NCBI GenBank assembly: GCA_037176705.1
Contig: CM073891.1
Location: 94,547,827-94,611,826, forward strand
Source: Molossus alvarezi
Lineage: Eukaryota; Chordata; Mammalia; Chiroptera; Molossidae
Length of the DNA: 64,000 nt
Direction of reading: 5' to 3'
The notes beneath the pieces were generated by a model, which saw nothing but the letters and a program-made list of their open reading frames with translations, ran no database searches and was not told where the DNA came from. Below are positions 23,746-34,080 of the stretch, piece by piece. A program made the translations under genes and the position numbers. The stretch's first letter is position 1. Each line of letters begins with the position of its first letter.

Positions 23746-24008
23746 AAACAAACCAAACCTGATAAGGAAAAATAACTATCTCCCCCTCTCATCCCCCCAA
23801 TTGAGTCACATTAGTTTTCTTTATCCAGTTCTGTTTAATGTGTGGCATAGTAGAAGACAGTTGGAATCCTATATCTGCTTCCGCATTTTTTAAAATGTTA
23901 CTTTGGTAGAAAAATTTGAAGACATTTTAGCTCCTCACGTGTAAATAAGGGAGAAAAAGAGAGGAGCGGTGGTCTTTGGCCTACGCTTTGAGAGCTGCTG
24001 CTGTGAAA

Positions 24009-24537
24009 CAACAGTATTTCCCATGTGACATTGTAAACCAAATTGAATGTGCTACTTGAACCCTGTAGAAATCTTGACTTGAATTATGTGTGGCTACAGA
24101 TTGTGGGTGGTACTGTTGATAAAGAAAAGGTGCCATCTATAAATCAATATCTACTGACAGTCCACTTATATTGTTCTCTTACAGTCGAGACTTAGATGAA
24201 AGTACGAGCCTGAAAGAGCAAATACATGCTCTTTTTACTTAGGGAAGATAAAAAAAAAATCCCTGGAATATTTAGCTTAAACCTGTTGTCAGAGAACAGA
24301 AATACTGTATCTAGAATTGTGTATCCCATGAGTCCCTTGTTTAATATGTAATGTGAGTTGTATTTCTGAACATTTGCTACTCTGCCACTGTTACCTTGGA
24401 TAAATAATAGCATTGGCTTCCAAACATGTTCAGGTGGCTAAACTTCTAGAACTCATGGTACATAAAAATATTTAATGCTGTCATTTTAATTCGGGATAAT
24501 TCTCCAGGTAAAAATATATGTAAGTTACATAAAATTA
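24009..24537. other. Unassigned DNA
   Basis: No repeat or exon recognised between the Charlie element and the next SINE. Confidence 0.5.
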
Positions 24538-24553
24538 AGAATACGTGTGCACT

Positions 24554-24742
24554 CATACTTCGGTTGCAGTTTGTCCCCGACCCTGGTTGGTCGTGCGGGT
24601 GGCAGCCACTCGATGTGTCCCTTCATGTCGATGTTTCTCTCTCTCTCTCCCTTCCTTTCTCTCCCTCCCACTCTATCTGTACAAAAAAATGGAAAAATAT
24701 CCTCGGGTGAGGATAAAAAAAAAATAATAATAATAAAAAAAA
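24554..24742 (+). mobile_element. 5'-truncated VES-type SINE
   Basis: The tRNA-like head is absent: the copy starts at CGGTTGCAGTTTGTCCCCG and runs to the tail and A/TAA-rich end. AGAATACGTGTGCACT (24538-24553) and AGAATATGTGTGCACT (24743-24758) flank it, so the truncation happened at insertion. Confidence 0.93.
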
Positions 24743-24860
24743 AGAATATGTGTGCACTAAAATATGCATTCTATTAATACTAATGTAATAGTAAGAGTAA
24801 CTTGATATTTGTTCATTGATTTATTGACATTTAACACTTGATAGCAAATACTCTTTTTTT

Positions 24861-25094
24861 CAATTTTTAAATCCTCACTGGTGATACTTTTCAATTGATT
24901 TTCAGATAGAGTGGGAGGGAGGGAGAGAGAGGGAGACATCTATGTGAGACCCACCAATTGGTGGCCTTCCACACAACCCCAACCAGGGCTAGAGATAGAA
25001 CTGCAACCGAGTTATGTACCCTTGACCCTGATCAAACCCGTGACTGTTTTGTCCATGGGCCAGCTCTCTAACTGCTGAGCAAACTGGCCAGGGT
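24861..25094 (-). mobile_element. VES-type SINE beside the L1 tail
   Basis: Minus-strand copy, flanked by GCAAATACTCTTTTTT (24844-24859) and GCAAATATTCTTTTTT (25095-25110). The right duplication runs into the T-rich tail of the neighbouring minus-strand L1. Confidence 0.92.
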
Positions 25095-25384
25095 GCAAAT
25101 ATTCTTTTTTATTTATTTATTTATTTTGTATTTATTTTATTTTTTAAATTAATTTATTTTTGTTACAGATGTTTCTCCTTTTCCCCCCACTGATTCCTCC
25201 TTCCCCCTCCCTCCCTCCCTGCCCTGTCCGCAGCTTTGTTGTCCATGTCTATTGTTCATGCATACATGCATTTAAGTTCTGTGCTTTAATCTCTCTCCCA
25301 CCACTCCCTCTTCAGGGGATTGCCACTCTGTATCCCACTTCCACGTCTCTGGGACTACCCCATTCCTCAGACTGCTATGTTCAT

Positions 25385-28300
25385 TATATTGCACAAATAA
25401 GTGAGATCATAGAATACTTGTCTTTCTCTATTTGGCTTGTTTCGCTTAGGTTAATACTTTCCAGGTCCCTCCGTGTCGTCTCAAAGGATAAGAGATCTTT
25501 CTTTCTTACAGCTGCATAGTACTCCATTGTGTATATGTACCACTGCTTTTTTATCCATTCGTCTACTGATGGACACTTGGGCTGTTCTAGATCTTAGCTA
25601 TTGTAAATAGTACTGCTATGAACATGGGGGTACATATACTCTTAGCCATTTGTATGTCCTGTTTGAAGAGGTGTCTATTTAGTTCCTCTGCCCATTTTTT
25701 AATTGGGTTCTTTGTCTTCCTTTTGTTGAGTTGTATGAGCACTCTATATATATTGGAAATTAACCCCTTATGTGATATATCATTGGCAATTATGCTCTCC
25801 CATAGAGTGGGTTGCCTTTCCATTTTAATGACTGTATCTTTTGCTGTGCAGAAGTTTTTGAGTTTGATGTAGTCCCACGTGTTCATTTTCTCCTTTGTTT
25901 CTGTTGCCTCAGGTGATGTATCAGTGAAAATTCTGCTGCGTATGATGTCTATCCATTTTGAGTTTGTTCTTGTGTAGGGTATAAGTTGATGGTCTAGTTT
26001 CATTTTTTGCATGTAGCTGTCCAGTTTTCCCTATACCATTTATTAAAGAGCCTGTCTTTACTCCACTGTATGCTCTTGCCACCTTTGTCAAATATTAATT
26101 GAGCATATTGCCTTGGGTCCATTTCTGGGTTCTCTATTCTTTTCCACTGGTCTTTATGCCTGTTTTAGTGCCAGTACCAGGCTGTTTTGATTACAGTGGC
26201 TTTGTAGTATAACCTGAAATCTGGTATTGTGATCCCTCCAACTTTGTTCTTCTTTTCCAAGATTGTTGTGGCTATTCCAGGTCTTTTTTGGTTCCATATG
26301 AATGTTTGAAGTATTTGTTCTAGTTCTCTGAAGTATGTTGTTGGTATTTTGATGGGGATCACATTGAATCTATAGATTGCTTTGGGTAGTATGGACATTT
26401 TAAAGATGTTAATTCTTCCAATCCATGAACAAGGTATGTGCTTTCACTTTTTTATATCTTCCTGTATTTCTTTTTTCAATGACCTGTAGTTTTCTGCAAA
26501 TAGGTCCTTTATTTCTTTTGTTAAGTTTATTCCTAGGTATCTTAATTTTTTTTGCCATGATGGTAAATGGGATTGTTTTCTTAGTTTCCCTTTCTGTGAG
26601 TTCATCATTGGTGTATAAGAATGCCATCGATTTCTTGACGTTAATTTTGTATCCTGCTACTTTGCCAAATTCCTTTATTAAATCTAGTAGATTTTTGATG
26701 GAGTCTTTGGGGTTTTTTTATGTACAGTATCATGTCATCTGTGAATAATGACAGTTTTACTTCCTCCTTTCCAATTTGCATCCCTTTTATTTTTTCTTCA
26801 TGTCTGATTGCTGTGGCTAAGACTTCCAGTACTATGTTAAATAAGAGTGGCGAAAGTGGGCATCCTTGTCTTGTTCCTGTTCTTAAGGGAAATGCTTTTA
26901 ATTTTTGCCCACTGAGTATGATGTTGGCTGTAGGTGTTTCATATATGGACTTTATTATGTGGAGACATGATCCCTTTATTCCCATATTGCTGAGCGTTTT
27001 TATCAGAAATGGGTGCTGGATTTTGTCGAATGCTTTGGTAGCATCTATTGATATGATCATGGGATTTTTATCTTTTATTTTGTTTATGTGGTGTATCACA
27101 TTTATTGATTTGCGAATATTGTACCAGCCTTGCATCCCTGGGAACCCCACTTGGTCATGGTGAGTAATTTTTTTGATGTATTGCTGGATGCGATTTTTTT
27201 TCAGGATTTTGGCATCTATGTTCATCAGGGATATTGGTCTGTAGTTTTCTTTCTTTGTAGTGTCTTTTTCTGGTTTTGGAATTAGAATTATGCTGGCCTC
27301 AAAAAAAACAGTTTGGTAGTCTTCTTACTTGCTGAATTTTTTGAAATAGTTTGAGGAGAATGGGTATTTGTTCTTATTTGAATGTTTGGTAAAATTCCCC
27401 CGTGACACCATCCTGGCCTGGGCTTTTGTTTGCTGGGAGAGTCTTGATTACATCTTCAGTTTCTTTTGTTGTTATTGGTGCGTTCAAGTTTTCTATCTCT
27501 TCCCAATCCAGTTTGGGAGGACTATATGTTTCTGGAAATTTGTCCATTTTCCTTAGATTGTCGAATTTGTTGCCGTATAATTGTTCATAATATCTGTTAA
27601 CAATCCTTTGTATTTTTGTGGTGTCAGTTATTATTTCTCCTGTTTCATTTCTGATTTTGTGTATTTGGGTTTTTTCTCTTTGTTTCTTGGTGAGTCTGGC
27701 TAACGGTCCATCACTCTTGTTTATCTTTTCAAAAAACCAGCTCTTTGTTTCATTGATGCTTTGAATTGTTTTTTTTTTTTTTTTTTTTTTTTTGGTCTCC
27801 ATGTCATTTATTTCTGCTCTGATCTTTACTATTTCCTTCCTTCTACTTGCTCTGGGGTTTTCTTTCTGTATGCTTTCAGGTTCTTTAAGTTGTGAGGTTA
27901 GATTGTTTATAAGAAATTTTTCTTGCTTCTTGAGATAGGCCTGTAGTGTTATGAACTTCCCTCTCAGAACTCCTTTGGTGCATCCCATAGATTTTGTGTT
28001 GTGTGTTCATTTTCATTGGTTTCCAGGAAGTTCTTCATTTCTTCTTTGATCTCCATGGTAACCCATTCATTGTTCAATAACATGCTATTTAGCCTCCATG
28101 TGTTCAAATGTCTTTGCATGTTCTTGTTGCAGTTGATTTCTAGTTGCCTGACATTGTGATCTGATAAGATGCTTGATATGATTTTAATCTTCTTGAATTT
28201 GTAGAGACTTAGTTTGTGCCTTAACATGTGGTGTATCTTTGAAAATGTCCCATGTGCACTTGAGAAGAGTGTGAATTCTGCAGAGTTGGAGTGTAATTCT

Positions 28301-28822
28301 CTGTAGATTATGTATTAAGTTCATTTGATCTAGCGCTTCATTTAGAGTCTGTGTTTCCTTGTTAATTTTTTGTCTAGAAGATCTATCCAGTGATGTCAGC
28401 AGGGTATTGAAGTCCCCTGGTATGATTGTATTGCTGTTGATTTCTCCTTTAAAGTACTCCAAAAGATTTTTAATATATGTTAATGCTCCTATATTGGGTG
28501 CATATATGTTTACCAAGGTTATATCTTCCTGTTGGATAGTTTCAATGTTATGTAGTGGCCTTCTTTGTCTCTGGTTATGGCCTTTATTTTGAAATTTACT
28601 TTATCGGATATGAGTACTGCTACACTAGCTTTATTTTGCTTTCCGTTTGCTTAAAAGATTTTTTTCCATCCCTTCACTTTCAACCTATGTGAGTCTTTTG
28701 TTGTGAGGTGGGTCTCTTGTAAACAACATATATGTGAGTCATGGTTTCTTATCCAGTCAGCTACTTTGTGTCTTTTTATTGGAGCATTCAAACCATTCAC
28801 ATTTAAGGTGATAATTTTATTT
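25385..28822 (-). pseudogene. L1 ORF2 (endonuclease and reverse transcriptase), broken
   Basis: ORF2 nicks the target and copies L1 RNA into the genome. Endonuclease text begins near 28822 without an ATG (ITLNVNG-type start) and continues in pieces through 28516-28184 (QMNLIHNLQ) and 28227-27964. The reverse transcriptase follows at 27988-27374 ([20 protein letters not shown]), 27225-26641 ([20 protein letters not shown]) and 26398-26165 ([20 protein letters not shown]). The catalytic box reads FTDD instead of FADD. The C-terminal part 26012-25587 leads to a stop at 25385-25387 (MISLICAI). A T-run at about 27771-27794 lies in the coding stretch. Multiple shifts mean no full protein is made. 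Confidence 0.92.
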
Positions 28823-28879
28823 ATTTATTGCCATTTTTGTTTAGTGCGGTTCTATTTTTCTTCCTATTTCTTCTACTAA

Positions 28880-29851
28880 TTACAACAGTCCTTTTTGCAT
28901 ATCTTGCAGTGCTGGTTTGGTGTTAATATATTCCCTTAGCCTATTTTGACTGGAAAGCTCTTTATTTGACCTTCTATTATGAATGATAGCCTTGCTGGGT
29001 AGAGCAGTCTTGGATTTAGATCCTTGTTTTTCATGACCTTGATTACTTCATGCCACTTTCTTTTGGCCTGTAGTGTTTCTGTTGAGAAGTCAGCTGAGAG
29101 CCTTCTGGGGTTTCCTTTGTAGGTAACCTGTTGCTTACCTCTTGCAGCCTTTAGGATTCTCTCTCTGTCTTTAATTTTTGGCATTTTAATTGCTATGTGT
29201 CTTGGTGTGGGCCTATTTGGGTTCTTCTTACTTAGGGCTCTCTGTGCTTTCCTTTTTTCCCCAAATATGAGCCGTTTATTAGCTGGCCAGCGTCTGATTC
29301 TGAACACCTCTGTGACAGAGTCTTCGGAATCAGCCTCTCTGTGCTTCTTGAACTTGAATGCCTTCTTCCTTCACCAAATTAGGAAAGTTTTCTGTCATTA
29401 TTTCTTCAAATATATTCTCTAACCCTTGCCCATTTTCTTCCTCTTTGGGGACTCCTGTGATGTGAATGTTATTACATTTCCAGTTGTCCCACAGTTCTCT
29501 TAAGCTGCCTTCCTGTTTTTTAATCGTTTTTTCCTTTTGGTTTTCTGATTGGTTGATTTTTTTTTACCCTGTCTTCTAATTCACTGATCCAGTTCGCAGC
29601 TTCCTCTACTCTGCTGGGTATTGCTTCCAATGTGTTCTTAATTTCTGCTATGTCATTCTTCATTTTCACTTGGTTGATTTTCAGTGTTTCTGTATCTTTA
29701 CTCATGATGCTGATTTCCTTACTCATGCTGTTGAGCTTCTTCAAGATCATGGCTCTGAACTCTACCTCTGATAATTTGCTTAGCTGTATTTCATTTATCT
29801 CATATAGGTCTCTTGTTCTTTCATTTGGGATTTGTTTCCTTTTTTCACCAT
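28880..29851 (-). pseudogene. L1 ORF1 (RNA-binding coiled-coil protein), broken
   Basis: ORF1 protein coats L1 RNA as a trimer. The ATG at 29851 starts MVKKGNKSQMKEQ, then a one-base slip moves the frame to 29885-29520, which holds the coiled-coil (EFRAMILKKLNSMSKEISIM, IKNTLEAIPSRVEEAA). The C-terminal domain lies in 29307-28936 (PTPRHIAIKMPKIKDRERIL, SADFSTETLQAKRKWHEVIK), ending at a TAA at 28882-28880. A 97-bp excess relative to the plus-strand L1 and the HAL1 in this window sits at 29238-29334, flanked by 12-bp direct repeats. It shifts the frame. Confidence 0.9.
29250..29334 (-). mobile_element. 85-bp insertion inside L1 ORF1 with 12-bp duplication
   Basis: The repeat CTCTCTGTGCTT occurs at 29238-29249 and 29335-29346. 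The intervening 85 bp is absent from the matching place in the plus-strand L1 (43141-43158) and in the HAL1 (about 53675-53690). In minus orientation it ends in GGGGAAAAAAGGA, a short A-rich tail, as expected for a tiny L1-mediated retroposed fragment. I do not recognise the source of the 85 bp. Confidence 0.7.
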
Positions 29852-31801
29852 TTTGGCTATCCCAGTGGGTTTTGGAACCTGCCAAATTTTCCCTATGGGT
29901 GTTGGTGTTCTCCTGTTTGTGGCTACTCTACTGGGTTTGGATTAGCCTGGGTGGGCTGATGTTAAACACCACTATCAAGTCTTACTTTCCTAGGTAGATG
30001 TGCAAGGAAAGGTTCAGTTATCCTCTAACTTTTTCATGGTGGCTAGTAGTCTCAGTTACTCAGTGCCTTGGAATGTAGCCCTGGTTTTCTGCATAAGAGG
30101 ATTTCCAGAGGGTGGGATAGATGCTGGTTGTTAATGAGCCTCAATTTTTATTTCCTTGCCTCACCTGTAAAAGGCCGATTCTGGGGTGGGGGGAGGGCTG
30201 CTGCTTTTCTCCACCGCTCTAGGAAGGAACACACTGGCCACTGTCCTTTGTGGCCAGAACAGCAAAAACCCTGAGTGCCCTCCAAATCCCGGGTATCCCC
30301 ACAGAGCTCCAGCCCTGTCTGCCCTCCCTTTGCTGTAGCCCCAGGTGAGTGGCAGTGGCTATTTTAGTGCTCAGTCCTGGCTCTCTGTGCTGTGTAGCGG
30401 GCTTGGTCTTAATTCCCCAAGGGCGCTCCTCACAGCTACGACTGCTCCTGTACTTGGCCTCCCAGCCCTCCACCTTCTCATGCCTCCACAGAACCTACCA
30501 TTGTCCCAGGTTATATGGTCCTGTCCTGCTTTTTTGTTGCTTTTTTCTGAGGATTTGTCTTTATTTTAGTTGTATTTCCCGTTTCGTCCTGGGAGATCGT
30601 CTGTGCGGCTTCTATTCACTGAGCCTCCATTTTCACATCCTCTAAGCCTGTCTTGTGTGCAGCTGGGTCGCACAGGCCTTTCTGGTGCCCCTGCACCCTG
30701 CGGGTCCTGTGGGTAACTAGATCATCACACAGTCCCTTTGGGGAACTGACTCTATGCCTATGTTATGGGCTGCTGGGTCGCACAGGCCTCTCTGGTGCTT
30801 CAGCACCCCGCAGGTCCTGAGGGTAACTGGATGGCACAGTCCCTAATGAGTCACGCAGTCCTCTCTGGTGCTTCAGCACCCCACAGGCCCTGTGGGTAAC
30901 TAGATCACGCAGTCCCTGCTGGGCGACATAGTCCTCTCTGGTGCTTCAGCACCCTGCAGGTCCTGCGGCTAACTAGATTGCACAGACCCTGCTGTGTCAC
31001 ACAGACCTCTCTGTTGTTTCAGCACCCATCAGATCCCACGCGTAACTAGATCACACAGTCTCTGCTGGGTCGCACAGGCCTCTCTGTTGCCCCCGCACCC
31101 TGCAGTTCCAGGGGTTGGCAGCTGGATCGCACCAGTCTCTCTTGGGCTCGGGCTTCCCACTGCTGTTGTGAGCTGCTGTACCACACAGGCTTCTGTGGAG
31201 CCCCAGGTTTCACTGCTGGTGGCTGGGGAGTGCTGCTGCTCCATGGGGCTCAACTCCTGATCAGCTTTTGCTGTAGGTTTTGGGCATGGGTCTCAGCTGC
31301 TGGTCTGTGCTTCTGTTGCCTGGGGATGGATGTCTGCTCCCAAGCCTCTGTTGCTGGGGGTATATCTTGACTCTGATGGGGCTGCTATTATGGGGGATGG
31401 TGCTGGGCTCCGGACTGTCTGCGGCTTCTGGAACCAGCACCTTGGGAGCTCCACTACTGCACACTGGTCTGTGTTGACATAGTGTCTACTGGACCAATGG
31501 TGCCAGGTGTGCTGGTGGGCTCAGGGTGCTGGGCCCTAGCACTCCCACTGCCTCCTCCCAAGGGAAGACCTGGGATCTTCCAAAATGGTGGGACCTCCAT
31601 GCAGCGCAGGGAGAAAGGCCCTGAAGGGTCGCTTACTGCAGTAGCCGGCGGATCCCATTCACAACACAGGAACTTTCTGCTCTGTGGCTCTGCATTGCTC
31701 GGGTTTGGTCTTTCACCTTCATGTTGGCTCACACTGTGTCACACACTCGCTCACTCTATCACACACTTACCCTTTCTCAGGTCCTGCCCGCAGCCATCTT
31801 C
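29852..31801 (-). promoter_or_regulatory. L1 5' UTR and internal promoter region
   Basis: A GC-rich leader of about 1.9 kb. The part next to ORF1 (29852-30250) is homologous to the plus-strand L1 leader (shared ATTAACAACCAGCATCT, AGAGGATAACT, AACACCAACACCCA). Upstream it holds the 73-bp tandem array and a unique GC-rich stretch up to the YY1-like AAGATGGC site near the 5' end. Open frames here (e.g. 31482-31868 plus, 31454-31732 minus) overlap on both strands and are taken as chance. Confidence 0.75.
30665..31144. repeat. 73-bp tandem monomer array in L1 5' UTR
   Basis: Units begin at 30775, 30848, 30921, 30994 and 31067, exactly 73 bp apart, each opening like GGGTCGCACAGGCCTCTCTG and carrying TAACTAGATC and CACAGTCCCTGCT. 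A further unit at 30665-30740 is separated from the array by a 34-bp non-repeat spacer. The last unit (31067-31144) diverges at its end. Confidence 0.95.
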
Positions 31802-31813
31802 TAAAGTCCACTC

Positions 31814-32064
31814 TTTTTTTTTTTTAATTCCTTACCCGTGGACATTTTTCCACATTTTGTTCAGATAGAATGGGAGATGGAGGGAGAGAGGGAGAGAGAG
31901 AGAAACATCGACATGAAAGGGACACATCTAGTGGCTGCCACCCGCATGACCCAACAAGGGCCAGGGACAAACTGCAACCGAGGTACGTGCCCTTAGTGGG
32001 AACCGAATCCGGGTCTCTCTGGACCTCAGTCCAACGCTCTAACCGCTGAGCCAAACCGGCCAGG
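31814..32064 (-). mobile_element. VES-type SINE at the L1 5' end
   Basis: Complete minus-strand copy, flanked by CTAAAGTCCAC at 31801-31811 and 32065-32075. It landed at the 5' boundary of the minus-strand L1. Confidence 0.94.
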
Positions 32065-32075
32065 CTAAAGTCCAC

Positions 32076-32471
32076 ACTTTTATTAAAGAAAAACTTATAG
32101 GTACTTTCCCTCTGGGGAGCAGTCCCGGCATTCCCTTTCCCCTTTTCTTCCCCCACAGGTATGCATTTCCTAAACTTTAAGGGACCCCCCCCAAGACTGT
32201 GGCATTTAGTCCCAGGCTAATCCCCCGAACCTGTCCCCAAGGCTTCCTTTTCTCTGATTTCCCAGAGAGCTCGGGCAGCCCAGCATAGGCTCTCCTATTG
32301 TTTCTTGTGTGCTAAGCCGTATTGTTTTACTTTCCCTGGCTTTAATAAACATTCCCTCATAGTCACCTGGGCTTGTGTTGTGAAATTTTTCCTGCACAAA
32401 ATCAAGAACCTACACACTACCAGCTGGCCCTAGGCAGACCCACTCAGGGCCGGGTCCCCTTTCTGGTAACA
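32076..32471 (+). mobile_element. Class I-like ERV LTR, 5'-truncated
   Basis: The plus strand has AATAAA at 32344-32349, a U5-like block with GGGCTTGTGTTGTGAAA, and an end TTTCTGGTAACA at 32471. The layout (poly-A signal about 120 bp before a terminal CA) fits class I LTRs. The left boundary is lost against the L1 and SINE. Confidence 0.6.
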
Positions 32472-32640
32472 TTCTCTGGGGACCCAGATGGCACCCCCAA
32501 ATTCTGACCCTGAAGCATGCCTGTGCCCTTTCACCTTTTCTGCCCCACTAGGCACGTTATCATTTTCCTTTCTTCTCCAAGCTCTGAAACAACTGGTGCA
32601 TTTCACTCTCGGTGACGATATGGTACTGTTACTCATATGG
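32472..32640 (+). mobile_element. ERV internal 5' fragment
   Basis: Directly follows the LTR end: TTCTCTGGGGACCCAGATGG occupies the primer-binding-site position, but I cannot match it securely to a tRNA. The rest (CCCCCAAATTCTGACC onward) is leader-like without a gag frame. A SINE cuts it off. Confidence 0.45.
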
Positions 32641-32644
32641 CTTC

Positions 32645-32836
32645 ATTACTGGGAGAAAGGAAGAGAGAAAGAGAGAGAAACATCAATGTGAGAGAGCAAC
32701 ATTGATCGGCTGCCTCTGGTTGCACTCTGACCAGGGTTTGAACCCACAACTTAAGCATATTCTCTGAGCAGGAATTGAACTGGTGACCTTTTCTGTGCAT
32801 GGAATAATGCTCAACCGAGACCACACCTGCCAGCGC
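32645..32836 (-). mobile_element. Old variant bat SINE
   Basis: Minus-strand copy with AGAGAGAAACATCAATGTGA, GGAATTGAACTGGTGACC and a degraded head ending at CCACACCTGCCAGCGC. Diverged; duplication unclear. Confidence 0.82.
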
Positions 32837-33074
32837 TCAGCATACGTTTTAAAAGAGGCTTTGAACATAATTTAGGGGAAAAAAAATAAACATTGTACCA
32901 CTATAATATAAAATAATTTTAAAAAGTCATGTTCTCATGTCTGTTTACGTTCCCAAATCACAAGTCCTAAAAGTAGGAAATATTTCTGAAGGACTACCAC
33001 TTAGTATTTGTTTTCCCAGGTCATATTCAAATCCTGACTAAAAGGTTAGCATCGGTTTCCATGTGTGTCTAGTG

Positions 33075-33265
33075 TAGTGGTTCTCAACCTTACTAATTCT
33101 GTGACCCTTTAATATAGTTCCTCATGTTGTAGTGACCCCCAACCATAAAATTATTTTCGTTGCTACTTCATAACTGTAATTTTGCTACTGTTATGTCTTA
33201 GGCGACCCCTGTGAAAGGTGGTTCTACCCCCAAAGGGGTCATGACCCACGGGTTGAGAACCGCTG
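33075..33265. mobile_element. SPIN hAT element (non-autonomous)
   Basis: 191 bp bounded by TAGTGGTTCTCAACCTTACT on the left and the inverse of CAGCGGTTCTCAACCCGTGG on the right. The interior contains the SPIN-specific text CCATAAAATTATTTTCGTTG, GCTACTGTTATG and TAGGCGACCCCTGTGAAAGG. Flanks GTCTAGTG (33067-33074) and GTCTAGAT (33266-33273) are an 8-bp duplication of the nTCTAGAn type preferred by these elements. It has no transposase and moved in trans. Identification rests on recalled SPIN sequence. Confidence 0.9.
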
Positions 33266-33425
33266 GTCTAGATGAATCAACCTTTTCCCTTAAAATGGAG
33301 GAAAATCATAATGTTCATTCCAAAAATAAAAAGAGAAACTTTTGGACAAAAATCCCAAACTGAGACTATTCAGTTTTCTAACTTTATTTTTGGTAACATT
33401 ATTTTTAAGTGATGGTGACACTTTT

Positions 33426-34080
33426 CTAACTTTGTTCTTTTTGAGATTGTTTCGGCTATTTAGCGGTCTTTTGTGGTTTCATATAAAAGTTGGATGATTT
33501 GTTCTAGTTCTGTGAGAAATGCCATTGGTATTTTTATAGAAATTGTTTTGAATCTATAATATGTACATTTTAAGATGTTAATTCTTCCTGTTCATTAGCA
33601 CAGTATATACTTTCATTCATTTGTGCCTTCTTCCGTTTCTTTCTTCAGTGTCATAATTTCCCAAGTACAGGCCTTTCACCTCTTTGGTATTTTATTTTTG
33701 CCGCAGTTGTAAATGGGATTGTTATCTTAGTTTCCCTTTCTGATAGTTCATTATTGGTGTATAAAAATGTAACCAATTTCTGATTTTTTTTTTTTTTTTT
33801 TGGTATCTCGCCAGTTGACTAATTTGCTTATCAGTTCTAATAGTTTTTCTGGTGGAATCTTTGGGGTTCTCTTTATGAGTATTATGCCATCTGCAAATAA
33901 TGACAGTTTTACTTTATTTTCAATTTGGATGTCTTTTATTTCTTCTTCTTGTCTGATTGCTGTGGCTAGGACTTTTAGTACTATGTTGCATAAGAGTATT
34001 GAAAGTGGACATCCTATCTTGTTTCTGCTCTTAAGGGAAATGCTTCTAGTTTTTCCCTGTTGAGTATGATGTTAGGTGAC
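33426..34080 (-). mobile_element. L1 ORF2 fragment
   Basis: Antisense ORF2 text parallel to about 26240-26930 of the large minus L1 (CTAACTTTGTTC to GCTTCTAGTTTTTCCC), including AAATGGGATTGTTATCTTAG and TAATGACAGTTTTACTT. More diverged than either long L1. Truncated at both ends, with no complete frame. A T-run interrupts it at about 33783-33801. Confidence 0.9.

Larger units (their letters stand above)
23002..24000. mobile_element. hAT-Charlie non-autonomous element split by two SINEs
   Basis: The left end TAGTGGTTCTCAAACTTTC pairs with the right end, whose complement reads CAGCAGCTCTCAAAGCGTAG. The interior includes the family text AAAGAGCTTTTGTTAATGTGG. The 8-bp flanks TTCTAAAA and CTGTGAAA match at 5 of 8, in keeping with age. 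SINE insertions occupy about 23152-23745. Confidence 0.75.
25104..31813 (-). mobile_element. Near full-length L1 retrotransposon
   Basis: About 6.7 kb, read from right to left: a 5' UTR with tandem units, ORF1, a short inter-ORF spacer, ORF2, a short 3' UTR and an A-rich tail (T-rich ATTT repeats at 25104-25160). The 5' end carries AAGATGGCTGC (31791-31800 on the complement), a YY1-like site placed as in other L1s. A clear target duplication is not visible because SINEs have inserted at both ends. Both ORFs are damaged. Confidence 0.93.

Noticed and set aside
25618..29997. Long plus-strand open frames across 25.6-30 kb
   Set aside because: They are antisense to the minus-strand L1 ORF1 and ORF2 and lack domains of their own.
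30665..31144. Regular repeats as a CRISPR-like or satellite array
   Set aside because: Units are contiguous without spacers (one 34-bp interruption only) and lie in an L1 5' UTR of a mammalian genome.
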